Part shown: positions 19,524 through 28,094 of the stretch, one piece after another
Layout of the letters: each line of letters begins with the position of its first letter
How positions within the stretch are numbered: the stretch's first letter is position 1
Assembly: GCF_039888675.1 (NCBI RefSeq)
Contig: NZ_JBDQQR010000001.1
Coordinates: 1,984,001 to 2,048,000 of the forward strand
Origin: Mesorhizobium sp. CAU 1732
Lineage (GTDB): Bacteria > Pseudomonadota > Alphaproteobacteria > Rhizobiales > Rhizobiaceae
Length of the DNA stretch: 64,000 bases
Reading direction: 5' to 3'
The notes under the pieces: generated by a model
The model's database searches: none
What the model saw: only the letters and a program-made list of their open reading frames with translations
Told to the model about the DNA's origin: nothing
Position numbers and translations under genes: made by a program

Positions 19524-19967
19524 CTATTCAGTCTCCGGGACCTGCATGACAGAGAAGAACAGACCGAGCTGGCGAATCGCGTTCGCGAAGCCTTCGTAGT
19601 CCACCGGCTTGGTGATGTAGACGTTCGCGCCGAGATCGTAGCAGCGCTGGATCTCGCGTTCGTCGTCGGTCGTGGTCAGCACGACGACGGGCGAGCGCTT
19701 GGTGTGCATGTTGCCCTTCACCTTCTCGAGGATGTCCACGCCGGTCATGTCCGGCAGGTTCAGGTCGAGCAGAACCAGAAGCTGGCGGCCGGAGCTGACA
19801 TTGCCCGAGCCATCGGGCCCGAGCAGATAGTCGAGCGCGGAGGTTCCGTCGGTAAAGGGGATGATCTCGTTGCTGACACCGGCGCGGCGGATGTTCTTTT
19901 CGATCAGCCGCGCATGGCCCTCGTCGTCCTCGACCATGATGATCGTGACCGGCTTTGCATTGCTCAC
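19524..19967 (-). CDS. single-domain response regulator
   Basis: A 147-residue CheY-like receiver with no output domain. It shows the EDDEGHARLIEKN acidic pocket, LVLLDLNLPDMTG with the phospho-Asp, VVVLTTTDDE and NVYITKPVDY with the conserved Lys. This is the Rcp1-like type often paired with phytochrome or CHASE-kinase genes, where it relays phosphate to or from the kinase. Its GTG start overlaps the kinase stop as GTGA (4 bp). Cytoplasmic. Confidence 0.93.
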   Translation of the reverse strand: MSNAKPVTIIMVEDDEGHARLIEKNIRRAGVSNEIIPFTDGTSALDYLLGPDGSGNVSSGRQLLVLLDLNLPDMTGVDILEKVKGNMHTKRSPVVVLTTTDDEREIQRCYDLGANVYITKPVDYEGFANAIRQLGLFFSVMQVPETE

Positions 19968-21457
19968 GTCTCTTTACTCCTTGTCACTGTCCTGACGTCG
20001 ATCGGCAGGAGAATGGAAAATGTCGTTCCGACGCCATGTTCGGAGGACAGCGAGATGTCGCCGCCAAGTCCGCGCACGAGCGTGCGGACATGGGCAAGGC
20101 CGATGCCTTCGCCGGGCTTGTCCTGCTGGCCGGAGCGCCGGAACAGGTCGAACACCCGCTCGTGGTCCTTGGCGGCAATGCCGCGCCCATTGTCCGAGAC
20201 GTCGATGAGAACCTGGCCGGCAGGCGCGCGCCGCGCCGTCACGTTGATTTCGAGCGGGCGGTTGGCACGGTATTTCACGGCATTGTCGATAAGATTGCCG
20301 AGTATCTGCTCCAGCGACATCCGGTCCGTGACGAGCGTCGGCACTTTGACATCAAGCGTCGCGGTGCCGTCCGCCTCGGCGATCTGATGCTGGACGGTCG
20401 CCAGATTGGCCTCGAGCAGCGCCTTCAGATCGATCGTCTCCGGCTTGAGCGGCCGACGTCCGTCTCGCGAAATCTTCAGGATGGCGTTGATCAGGCCGTC
20501 CATCTTGCGGGTCGACGAGCGGATGAAGCCGATCGCCTCGGGGAGATCTTCGGATGCGGCGGTGCGCGCTTCCTGGATTTCCTGCTCGCTGAGCGTGTCG
20601 CCATCGGCCAGAACATAGGACTGGATCGACTTCATCGTCTCGTCGAGCTCGGCGGTGAAACCCATGATGTTGACCAGCGGCGCACGCAGATCGTGCGTGA
20701 CGATATAGGCGAAGCGCTGGACCTCTTCATTGGCCCGGACAAGATCCTGGGTGCGTTCCTTGACGCGTTCTTCAAGCCCCAGATTGAGCGTGTCGACTTC
20801 CGTGCGCGCCTCGACGAGTTCGCGTGTATAGGCGAGTGCCGTCCAGACGGAGCCGCCGCCGACGACGACGATCGCGAGGCCGCCCAGAATGCTCACCCAC
20901 TCGAGCGCTTTCGAGCTCGATCGCTGGGCTGCGCCCCCCGCGGTGACGCGTTCGTCGGCCGCTTCGATGGTCTGGTCGAAGAAGGCGCGGGATTCGTCCA
21001 TGATCCGCTTGCCGCGATCGGTCTGCACGATCGCGAGGGCGGCGTCGCGTCGCCCGTCCCGAGCGAGCTGGATCGTCTCGGCCATTTCCCCGATCTTGAT
21101 GACGAGCCCCTCGCGAAGCCGCCGCATCGGCTCCTGTGCGGCCGGATTGGATGCGAGCGCCTGCGCGAGGCGCTCGTAGTTGGGGAGAATATCCGAGACG
21201 GCTGCGTCATAGGGCGCCAGGTAATTTTCCTCGAGCGTGAGGAGGTAGCCGCGCTGACCGGTCTCGGCATCCTGGAGCCCCGTCCTCAAATTGACAGTCG
21301 CGGCCCGAATTTGCCGCGCTTCCAGAACCTCGTCGAAATAGCCCTGTGTTCGCTCGACAAGCCAGATCGTCGTGCCGACGATGGCAAGCAATGCGAGGAG
21401 GCCCGCGATCAGCAGGATCGCACTGGTTCGGACGAAAGTGGCTCTTGTTATCGGCAC
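19964..21457 (-). CDS. sensor histidine kinase with CHASE3 sensor domain
   Basis: A 497-residue membrane kinase. A first membrane helix (about 9-32) and a second (about 190-212) flank a periplasmic CHASE3 domain with the family's TGQRGYLLT motif. A coiled region (LNLGLEERVKERTQDL) leads to a HisKA domain, FAYIVTHDLRAPLVNI, with the phospho-His, then HATPase boxes LGNLIDNAVKYR, DNGRGIAAKDHERVF and GIGLAHV. The GTG start at 21457 has a weak ribosome site. First gene of a three-gene operon; the signal sensed is unknown. Confidence 0.92.
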   Translation of the reverse strand: MPITRATFVRTSAILLIAGLLALLAIVGTTIWLVERTQGYFDEVLEARQIRAATVNLRTGLQDAETGQRGYLLTLEENYLAPYDAAVSDILPNYERLAQALASNPAAQEPMRRLREGLVIKIGEMAETIQLARDGRRDAALAIVQTDRGKRIMDESRAFFDQTIEAADERVTAGGAAQRSSSKALEWVSILGGLAIVVVGGGSVWTALAYTRELVEARTEVDTLNLGLEERVKERTQDLVRANEEVQRFAYIVTHDLRAPLVNIMGFTAELDETMKSIQSYVLADGDTLSEQEIQEARTAASEDLPEAIGFIRSSTRKMDGLINAILKISRDGRRPLKPETIDLKALLEANLATVQHQIAEADGTATLDVKVPTLVTDRMSLEQILGNLIDNAVKYRANRPLEINVTARRAPAGQVLIDVSDNGRGIAAKDHERVFDLFRRSGQQDKPGEGIGLAHVRTLVRGLGGDISLSSEHGVGTTFSILLPIDVRTVTRSKET

Positions 21458-21615
21458 GGAGTCGCTCTTGCAGGTGGTTCGGCAGTACTTCGCTCAAACA
21501 GGGAGCCGACTCCATTAAAAAAAGACATAGAAGCTTGTGAAAAAAGCGTATTGCAAGCACTTACCGGACGCGATGCCCCGAAAATCCACCCATAAGAGCT
21601 TGCGCTTGGCGTGGA

Positions 21616-22770
21616 TCAGCCGCCGACGGCGACGCTGATGACCTCGAGCGGTGTCGTGATGATGATTTCAGCGGCGGTGCCGACCGTCTGGCCCAGGCCC
21701 TTGGTGAGACGGTTTATGCGGTCGGCGACCATGTCCTCGCCGGTGCCGAACTCGTCGCCCTCGTCGAGGCGGTCGCCCAGCAATTGCACCAGCATCGGGT
21801 TGTCGGCGAACTTGGCATGGTTGAGCCGGTCGCCCGACGACAGGCCGGAAACGTTCACCACGACGACGCCGAGCTCGGCGAGTTCCGCGTCATTGTCGAA
21901 GTCGCCGACGCGCGGGCGGTTGCCCGCGATGATCGATGACACCTGCAGCGCCCGGTCGTCGCGCGAGAGCATGACGAAGAACGGCCGCTCGGGCTTTCCG
22001 ATTCGCCGAAGCTGGCTTTTGAAGACATCGACGTCGATATCGGGCGCAGCCAGCACCACATCGCCGAGGCTTCGGGCAATATCCCGTTCGTCGGTGATGG
22101 CGATCTGACGCAGCGCTTCCATCGTCGCCCAGTTGCCCATCGAATGCGCGACGATGTCGATGCGGGTCGCGCCGTTGGCGCGCAGGAGCTTGAGGGTTTG
22201 TTCAAGCCCGTCGCGGCCGATGGTGGCGGAGTTGTTGTCGTAGATGTAGTCGACCGTCCGGCCCGTCGATGCCCAGGTAAAGAGAACCGGCGTCCCGGTA
22301 TATCCGGAATCATGAACGATCTGCGCCATGCGGTAGACGGCATGATCGAACGACGTCCGATAGCCGTGCACGAAGACGAGCGCGCGGCCTTTGGTGCTCG
22401 CAAGCCGTTTTCGCAGCGATTGGGCGAAATCGCCCTCGGTCGGAAAGACGCCGACTTCAGACGCAGCGAAATGCTTCGCCGCGTCCCGTCTGGCGCGGCC
22501 GCGCGGCTGCTCCAATGCGCCCGTGGTATGAATGGCCGGGACGGTGACCTCGATGCGGGCAAAGCCGAGTTCATCGCCACGCTGGCCGCTGAAGACTTCC
22601 GCGGGATCGCTGGCGGGCGCGCGTGACGTGGTGACGAGGATGGAGTGGCTGGCTGCGATTTGCGAGGCGTTTTGCGCGGCCATGACGTCGAGCAGGCTGT
22701 GGGACTGATTGCCGCCGCAGCCCGCGACGGCAAGCGTGAGGAGGATCATGCAGATCAATCGGAAGGGCAT
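21616..22770 (-). CDS. DUF900-type alpha/beta hydrolase lipoprotein
   Basis: A 384-residue protein beginning with a lipoprotein signal, MPFRLICMILLTLAVAGC, whose lipobox puts the lipidated Cys at residue 18. The body is a DUF900 hydrolase: ALVFVHGYRTSFDHAVYR, FTWASTGRTVDY, then the nucleophile motif AHSMGNWA and a conserved APDIDVDVF. Function of the family is unknown; rhizobial members are linked to outer-membrane location. The frame is open to 22953, overlapping the end of trkH, but ATG 22770 gives the clear signal. Ribosome site weak. Confidence 0.85.
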   Translation of the reverse strand: MPFRLICMILLTLAVAGCGGNQSHSLLDVMAAQNASQIAASHSILVTTSRAPASDPAEVFSGQRGDELGFARIEVTVPAIHTTGALEQPRGRARRDAAKHFAASEVGVFPTEGDFAQSLRKRLASTKGRALVFVHGYRTSFDHAVYRMAQIVHDSGYTGTPVLFTWASTGRTVDYIYDNNSATIGRDGLEQTLKLLRANGATRIDIVAHSMGNWATMEALRQIAITDERDIARSLGDVVLAAPDIDVDVFKSQLRRIGKPERPFFVMLSRDDRALQVSSIIAGNRPRVGDFDNDAELAELGVVVVNVSGLSSGDRLNHAKFADNPMLVQLLGDRLDEGDEFGTGEDMVADRINRLTKGLGQTVGTAAEIIITTPLEVISVAVGG

Positions 22771-22865
22771 AAGACCAGGCGACGACACGGACGGATGTTC
22801 CCCAAAGCGTTGCATCACGTCGGTACTGACTATCCGAGCGGCAGTCCATTCACAATGCGCGGCGG

Positions 22866-24323
22866 TCAGCGACTCCAGAAGACTGGGGTGAAGATGACGA
22901 GGACCGCGAGAATTTCGAGCCGCCCCATCAGCATCAGCAGCGACAGGATCCATTTCGCCGCATCGTTCAGCGACGCGAAGTTGCCGACGGGACCGATGAC
23001 GTCACCCAGGCCGGGGCCGACATTGGTCAGCGCCGTCAGCGCGCCGGTCGTCGCGGTGACGAAGTCGAGACCGGTCGCCGACAGCAGGATCGCGCCGATC
23101 AGCCAGATGACGACGAAGGAGGCGATGAAGAGGACCACCGCGCGCTGCACGCTTTCGTCGACCACCCGGTCGCCATAGCGCACGCTGAGCACCGTGTTGG
23201 GGTAGACTAGCCGCCGCAGGCCGTTGTTGAGCAGTTCGAACAGGATCAGGAAGCGATAGGCCTTGATGCCACCCGTCGTGGAGCCGGAGCAGCCTCCGAG
23301 GAATGTGGCGACGAATATGCCGACGACCGCGAGCGGTCCCCACAGCGTATAGTCGTCGCTGGCGAAACCGGTCGTCGTGATGATCGACATGAAGTTGAAG
23401 ACGGAGTGGGTGAGTGCGTCGAAGAACGGCACGTCGTCACGCACCCGCAGATAGATCGCCACGGTCACAGCGAAAGCCAGCGAGTAGCATGCAAAGACCT
23501 TGATCTGCGGATCGCGGATCGCGTCGAAGCGACCCTTTACCGCAAACAGGATCATGATGGAGAACGGCAGCGCGCCGATGAACATGAAGAAGGAGCCGAT
23601 CCAGAGGATGGCCGGCCGGTCGGAATATTGCAGGAACGAACTGTCGTGGGTCGAGAAGCCGCCCGTGGCGAGCGTTCCCATCGCGTGGTTGACCGCGTTG
23701 AAGCCGCTCATCCCCGCCGCGGTGTAGGAGATGGCGCAAACCGCCACGAGCGAGGTGTAGACCGCGAAGAGGCTGATCGTGAACGTGCCGAAACGCTCGA
23801 ACGGGCGGTCCTCGATGTCGGACGATTCGATCTTGAAATAGGTCACGCCGCCGATGTTGAGGAGCGGCAGGAGGAAAAGCCCGAACGCGATGACGCCGAG
23901 GCCGCCCATGAAGGTGAGGAGCGATCGCCACATCAGGATGCCGGGCGGGGCCATGTCGAGGCCTGAGATGACGGTTGAACCGGTCGTCGTAATGCCCGAC
24001 ACGGACTCGAAAAATGCGTCCGTCACGCTGAGCGACAGCGACGACAACATGAACGGCACGGCGCCGGCAATGGCCGTCGTCAGCCAGAGCAGGTTGACGA
24101 GGAGAAACCCGAACCGCGCCGACGGCACGGGGAGCCGACCCTGCGTCGCCATCGCCACGGCAAGCGCCAGTCCGCCCGTGAAAATCGCGGAAAACGCGAA
24201 CACCTGCCAGTCGTCGTTGCCGTAGTAGATATCCACGAAAGCCGGGATCAGCATGGCAAGCGAGAGATAGATGGCAAACACCGCGGCAATGTGAATTGCG
24301 GCACGAACGGCGGAATACTGCAC
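22866..24323 (-). CDS. trkH: TrkH-family potassium uptake protein
   Basis: A 485-residue polytopic inner-membrane protein, the ion-conducting subunit of Trk/Ktr potassium uptake. The four selectivity-filter loops are visible in order: SGITTTGSTV, MGTLATGGFST, ITTTGFASDD and ALTNVGPGLG. About ten membrane segments. It needs a cytoplasmic TrkA/KtrA partner, which is not in this window. Stop codon 95 bp before the lipoprotein gene on the same strand; divergent from ilvA. Confidence 0.94.
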   Translation of the reverse strand: MQYSAVRAAIHIAAVFAIYLSLAMLIPAFVDIYYGNDDWQVFAFSAIFTGGLALAVAMATQGRLPVPSARFGFLLVNLLWLTTAIAGAVPFMLSSLSLSVTDAFFESVSGITTTGSTVISGLDMAPPGILMWRSLLTFMGGLGVIAFGLFLLPLLNIGGVTYFKIESSDIEDRPFERFGTFTISLFAVYTSLVAVCAISYTAAGMSGFNAVNHAMGTLATGGFSTHDSSFLQYSDRPAILWIGSFFMFIGALPFSIMILFAVKGRFDAIRDPQIKVFACYSLAFAVTVAIYLRVRDDVPFFDALTHSVFNFMSIITTTGFASDDYTLWGPLAVVGIFVATFLGGCSGSTTGGIKAYRFLILFELLNNGLRRLVYPNTVLSVRYGDRVVDESVQRAVVLFIASFVVIWLIGAILLSATGLDFVTATTGALTALTNVGPGLGDVIGPVGNFASLNDAAKWILSLLMLMGRLEILAVLVIFTPVFWSR

Positions 24324-24474
24324 GAGAGGCTGCCTCGGTTTGCCTTGCGCGGTCTGCTCGTCGATTCTTGGTCAACCCTGCCGCTGCGGCGAAGAGTGGC
24401 TTCACCGCGCCGAATATGCAATAGCGCCGCACATGCCAAGGCGTTGCGCGGCGGCATTGGAACGGGACGAACAG

Positions 24475-25731
24475 ATGAGCGGATTTCCTCACCAGGTGGC
24501 GCGTGCCGCCGCTGCGATGCGCGCGGTCTTCCCCGAAACGCCGCTTCAGGAGAATGACTATCTGTCGCGCAGGACCGGCGCGCGCATCTTTCTCAAGCGG
24601 GAAGACCTGTCGCCCGTCCGGTCCTACAAGATACGCGGCGCTTCCAATTTCTTCCGCAAGGCGCTGGCCACCGGGGACGGTCCCGAGAGCTTCGTCTGCG
24701 CCTCGGCGGGCAATCATGCGCAGGGTTTTGCGTTCGTCTGCCGCCAGTTCGGCCGGAAGGGCATGGTCTTCATGCCGGTGACGACGCCGCAGCAGAAGAT
24801 CGACAAGACGCGGATGTTCGGCGGCGGCGCGGTCGAGATCAAACTTGTCGGCGACTTCTTCGACGAGTGCTACCGCGCAGCGCAGGATTATGCGCAGGAG
24901 ACCGGTGCGCTGATGGTGCCGCCCTTCGATCACAAGGACATCATCGAGGGCCAGGCGACGGTGGCGCATGAGATCGCCGCGCAGATGCCCGACGGCGTGA
25001 CGCCGGACATCGTCGTGCTGCCGGTCGGCGGCGGCGGCCTGGCGGCGGGCGTGACGCGGTATTTCCATGAGACGTCGCTCGATGCGCGGTTCGTGTTCTG
25101 CGAGCCGGCCGGCGCGCCCAGCCTCAAGCAGAGCCTCACGACGGGAAAGCGCGCGAAGCTGGGCGGGGTCGACAATTTCGTCGACGGCGCCGCCGTGGCC
25201 GAGATCGGCCGCGAGAACTTCCGGCTGCTGAAGGAGTTCGACCAGAGCCAGGTGCATCTCGTCCCCGAAGACCGTCTTTGCGCGACGATGATCGAGATGC
25301 TGAACGTCGAGGGCATCGTGCTCGAGCCTGCCGGCGCGCTGTCGATCGACGCGCTGAAGGATCTGACGCGCAAGGAGTTGAAGGGCAGGGCGGTCGTGCT
25401 GGTTGTGTCGGGCGGCAATTTCGACTTCGAGCGCCTGCCGGACGTGAAGGAGAGGGCGCTTCGGTTCGAAGGCCTGAAGAAATACTTCGTCTTCCGCTTC
25501 CCGCAGCGCCCCGGCGCATTGCGGGATTTTCTCGACCTGATGGGTCCCGATGACGACATCGCGCGTTTCGAATATCTGAAGAAGTCCGCGCGCAATTTCG
25601 GCTCGGTGCTGATCGGCATCGAAACCAAGGACGCGAAGAACTTCGACGTGTTGCGCAAGCGCTTCGCCGAAGAGGGCTGGGCGTATCAGGACATCACCGA
25701 CAACGAAGTGCTGGCGGGGCTGATCATATGA
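24475..25731 (+). CDS. ilvA: threonine ammonia-lyase, biosynthetic type
   Basis: A 418-residue PLP enzyme deaminating threonine to 2-oxobutanoate, the first step of isoleucine synthesis. The PLP lysine lies in VRSYKIRGA (Lys about residue 52), followed by CASAGNHAQGFAF and a glycine loop PVGGGGLAAGV. The C-terminal 85 residues (YFVFRFPQRPGALRDFL) form one ACT-like regulatory domain, as in the shorter bacterial IlvA. Start at ATG 24475; the frame is open upstream. Its last bases overlap the next gene by 4 bp (ATGA). Feedback by isoleucine is expected from the family. Confidence 0.94.
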   Translation: MSGFPHQVARAAAAMRAVFPETPLQENDYLSRRTGARIFLKREDLSPVRSYKIRGASNFFRKALATGDGPESFVCASAGNHAQGFAFVCRQFGRKGMVFMPVTTPQQKIDKTRMFGGGAVEIKLVGDFFDECYRAAQDYAQETGALMVPPFDHKDIIEGQATVAHEIAAQMPDGVTPDIVVLPVGGGGLAAGVTRYFHETSLDARFVFCEPAGAPSLKQSLTTGKRAKLGGVDNFVDGAAVAEIGRENFRLLKEFDQSQVHLVPEDRLCATMIEMLNVEGIVLEPAGALSIDALKDLTRKELKGRAVVLVVSGGNFDFERLPDVKERALRFEGLKKYFVFRFPQRPGALRDFLDLMGPDDDIARFEYLKKSARNFGSVLIGIETKDAKNFDVLRKRFAEEGWAYQDITDNEVLAGLII

Positions 25732-26276
25732 AAAACACGGTCTGGATCGTTCTGTTTCGCGGCGTCGGCGGCAAGACGCAACTGCCGACCGCGCCTCTGC
25801 GCGCGAAACTCACCGAGGCCGGTTTCGGCAACGTCGCGACCTACATCAACTCCGGCAACGCGATCGTCTCGAGCAGCCTGTCGCGTGACAAGGCCACGGA
25901 GACGATCGCGGATATTTGCCGCGCCGAGTTCGGGTTCGACAAGGACATCCACCTGCGCTCCCGTGACGAATGGGCGAAGCTGATCGCGCAGAACCCGTTT
26001 CCCGACGCGATCGAAACGCCGAACTTCCTTCATGCAGCGGTTCTGGCCGGCGATCCCGCGAAGGGCGCGCTCGACGCGTTGCAAGCGCTCGCCAGCGGCG
26101 GCGAGCGGATCGCCGTGGTCGATCGCGTCGCCTATCTCCACACGCCGAACGGCTTCGGCACCTCGAAACTGGCCGTACGGTTCGACAAAAGCATCGGCGT
26201 GCCGAACACCGCCCGCAACTGGAACACAGTGCTGAAGCTCGCGGAACTGGCGGAGGCGGCAGCGTCTGCAGATTGA
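25728..26276 (+). CDS. DUF1697 domain-containing protein
   Basis: A 182-residue protein of DUF1697, a family of unknown function. The family start is visible (IVLFRGVGGKTQLP, then TYINSGNAIVSS), as is the late FGTSKLAVRFDK and TARNWNTVLKL. It overlaps ilvA by ATGA, so it is translationally coupled to it. Whether it acts in amino-acid metabolism is only suggested by that coupling. A strong terminator follows at 26364. Confidence 0.88.
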   Translation: MKNTVWIVLFRGVGGKTQLPTAPLRAKLTEAGFGNVATYINSGNAIVSSSLSRDKATETIADICRAEFGFDKDIHLRSRDEWAKLIAQNPFPDAIETPNFLHAAVLAGDPAKGALDALQALASGGERIAVVDRVAYLHTPNGFGTSKLAVRFDKSIGVPNTARNWNTVLKLAELAEAAASAD

Positions 26277-26292
26277 TCCGCACATCCGCGCT

Positions 26293-26309
26293 TTTGTGCG
26301 CTGCACAAA
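26293..26309. repeat. 17-bp palindrome after DUF1697
   Basis: TTTGTGC-GCT-GCACAAA is a perfect 7-bp inverted repeat with a 3-nt centre, 17 bp past the DUF1697 stop. It lacks a T-run; it could be an operator or an mRNA 3' hairpin. Confidence 0.4.
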
Positions 26310-26363
26310 TGACCGGTTGCTTTTCTGCGCGAATTGTCCCATATGCGGCTTACAAGGCGCATG

Positions 26364-26389
26364 GGCCGGTTCGACCGGCCTTCCTTTTT
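26364..26389 (+). terminator. rho-independent terminator of ilvA-DUF1697
   Basis: GGCCGGT-TCG-ACCGGCC followed by TTCCTTTTT, 88 bp past the DUF1697 stop. The remaining 240 bp up to the helicase gene shows no gene; it is probably the helicase promoter and leader. Confidence 0.8.
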
Positions 26390-26629
26390 GCACAGGACTG
26401 GTTGCGTCTACGTTTTCCCCTCGAGGCTCGTTGGCCGAAGGTGGCGAACAGCCCCGCCGTATGATGCGCGCGGGGCGCGACAGCGCAGCCGAGCGAAGCG
26501 AATGCTTCGCCGCCTTGTCGTTCACATAAAGATTCAAGCGACAGGTTGCGCCCTGCCGTGGACCCATTTGCGGCCCGGCATGTGCCGGCGCACGCACGAA
26601 AGAAGATAGTTTTGACAAACGAAAACACC

Positions 26630-27988
26630 ATGCCAGCCGTCGACGCGTCCAGCCTTGAGGGTTTTGAGGCTCTCGGCATCACCGGCGTGCTGCTCAAGGC
26701 GACGCACAATGCGGGCTTTACCGAGCCGAAGCCGATTCAGGTTCAGTCGATCCCCGCGCAGCTCCAGGGCCGTGACATTCTGGGCATCGCCCAGACCGGT
26801 TCCGGCAAGACGGCTGCGTTCAGCCTTCCGATCCTTGCCAAGATCGTCGGCCTCGGCACCAAGCGCGCTCCGCGCACCTGCCGCGCGCTCATCCTGGCCC
26901 CGACCCGCGAACTGGCCGTCCAGATCGAGGAGACGATCCGCGTCCTCTCCAAGGGGCTGCACGTATCGACCGCGCTCGTCCTCGGTGGCGTGTCGCGCTT
27001 CTCGCAGGTCAAGCGCATGGCGCAGGGCGTCGACATTCTCGTCGCAACGCCGGGCCGCCTGACGGACCTCGTCCGCGAGGGCGAAATCAGCCTCGTCGAC
27101 ACGAAGTTCCTGGTGCTCGACGAAGCCGACCGCATGCTCGACATGGGCTTCATCCATGACGTGAAGCGCATCGCCAAGGCGACCCACAGGGACCGCCAGA
27201 CGGCGCTGTTCTCGGCCACCATGCCGCATGAGATCGAGCAGCTTGCCGCAGGCCTCCTGAAGAATCCGGCGCGCGTCGAAGTCGCGCCGCAGGGCACGAC
27301 CGCAGGCGAGATCGTGCAGAGCATCGTCATGGCGCGCACCAAGCAGAAGCGCAAAATCCTGTCCGACATGCTGGCCGACGAGGCGATGCGCTCCGTGCTC
27401 ATCTTCGCGCGCACCAAGCACGGCGCCGACCGCGTCACCAAGGATCTCGAGCGCGACGGCTTCAAGGCCGCCGTCATCCACGGCAACAAGTCGCAGAACG
27501 CCCGCCAGAACGCTCTGAACGGCTTCCGCGAGGGCAAGGTCCGTATCCTCGTCGCGACCGATATCGCAGCACGCGGCATCGACGTGCCGGGCATCAGCCA
27601 CGTGGTCAATTTCGACCTGCCGGACGAGGCGGAGAGCTACGTTCACCGCATCGGCCGCACCGGCCGCAACGGCGCGGACGGCATCGCCATCACGCTGTGC
27701 GACCCGAGCGAGAACGCCAAGCTGCGCCAGGTCGAGCGCATCATCCGCATGAAGCTGCCGGTTGCAGCCAGCCATCTGGACCAGCCGGATCCGGCGCCGC
27801 AGAAGCGCGATCCGAATGCGCCACGCCAGGAAGCGGCCAACGACGATCGTTCGGACCGCAAGCCGAAGCGTTTTGGCGGCAAGCCCTCGGGCAACCGCAG
27901 CTTCGCCGGCAAGCCGGCCGGCAACAAGCCGTTCCGCGGCAAGCGCAAGCCGCAGGGCGCACGTCGCCCCGCCGAACGCGCGGCATAG
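26630..27988 (+). CDS. DEAD-box RNA helicase
   Basis: A 452-residue ATP-dependent RNA helicase of the RhlE group. Motifs in order: Q motif around PKPIQVQSIP, AQTGSGKT (I), PTRELA (Ia), TPGRL (Ib), DEADRMLDMGF (II), SAT (III), ATDIAARGIDVPGI (V) and HRIGRTGRNG (VI). The last 70 residues are basic and Gly-rich (GGKPSGNRSFAGKP), a flexible RNA-binding tail. ATG 26630 is used; an in-frame TTG at 26612 with AGAAGATAG upstream is another possible start. The leader is over 100 nt, as is common for cold-induced helicases, but no cold box is recognised. Confidence 0.93.
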   Translation: MPAVDASSLEGFEALGITGVLLKATHNAGFTEPKPIQVQSIPAQLQGRDILGIAQTGSGKTAAFSLPILAKIVGLGTKRAPRTCRALILAPTRELAVQIEETIRVLSKGLHVSTALVLGGVSRFSQVKRMAQGVDILVATPGRLTDLVREGEISLVDTKFLVLDEADRMLDMGFIHDVKRIAKATHRDRQTALFSATMPHEIEQLAAGLLKNPARVEVAPQGTTAGEIVQSIVMARTKQKRKILSDMLADEAMRSVLIFARTKHGADRVTKDLERDGFKAAVIHGNKSQNARQNALNGFREGKVRILVATDIAARGIDVPGISHVVNFDLPDEAESYVHRIGRTGRNGADGIAITLCDPSENAKLRQVERIIRMKLPVAASHLDQPDPAPQKRDPNAPRQEAANDDRSDRKPKRFGGKPSGNRSFAGKPAGNKPFRGKRKPQGARRPAERAA

Positions 27989-28036
27989 TTGAAGTTGGGC
28001 CTGGCACAATTGCGCCGGGCCTGCTGATCCACTAAG

Positions 28037-28092
28037 GCGTTTCCCGTCGGCTTGCTTCGAGCCGTCCAATAAAGACAAACGACGGGAAACGC
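28037..28092 (+). repeat. 13-bp perfect inverted repeat over the ribosome site of the MFS gene
   Basis: Arms 28037-28049 (GCGTTTCCCGTCG) and 28080-28092 (CGACGGGAAACGC) are perfectly complementary; the 30-nt loop contains a second small hairpin CGGCT/AGCCG at 28048-28064 that competes for two bases of the first arm. The right arm contains the only Shine-Dalgarno-like run (GGGAAA) before ATG 28095, so the hairpin would hide the ribosome site. No T-run, so not a usual terminator. Confidence 0.6.
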
Positions 28093-28094
28093 TC

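Noticed and set aside
23437..25257. A 606-codon leftward frame overlapping ilvA and trkH
   Set aside because: Antisense of ilvA in its first part and out of frame with trkH in the rest; no coherent family.
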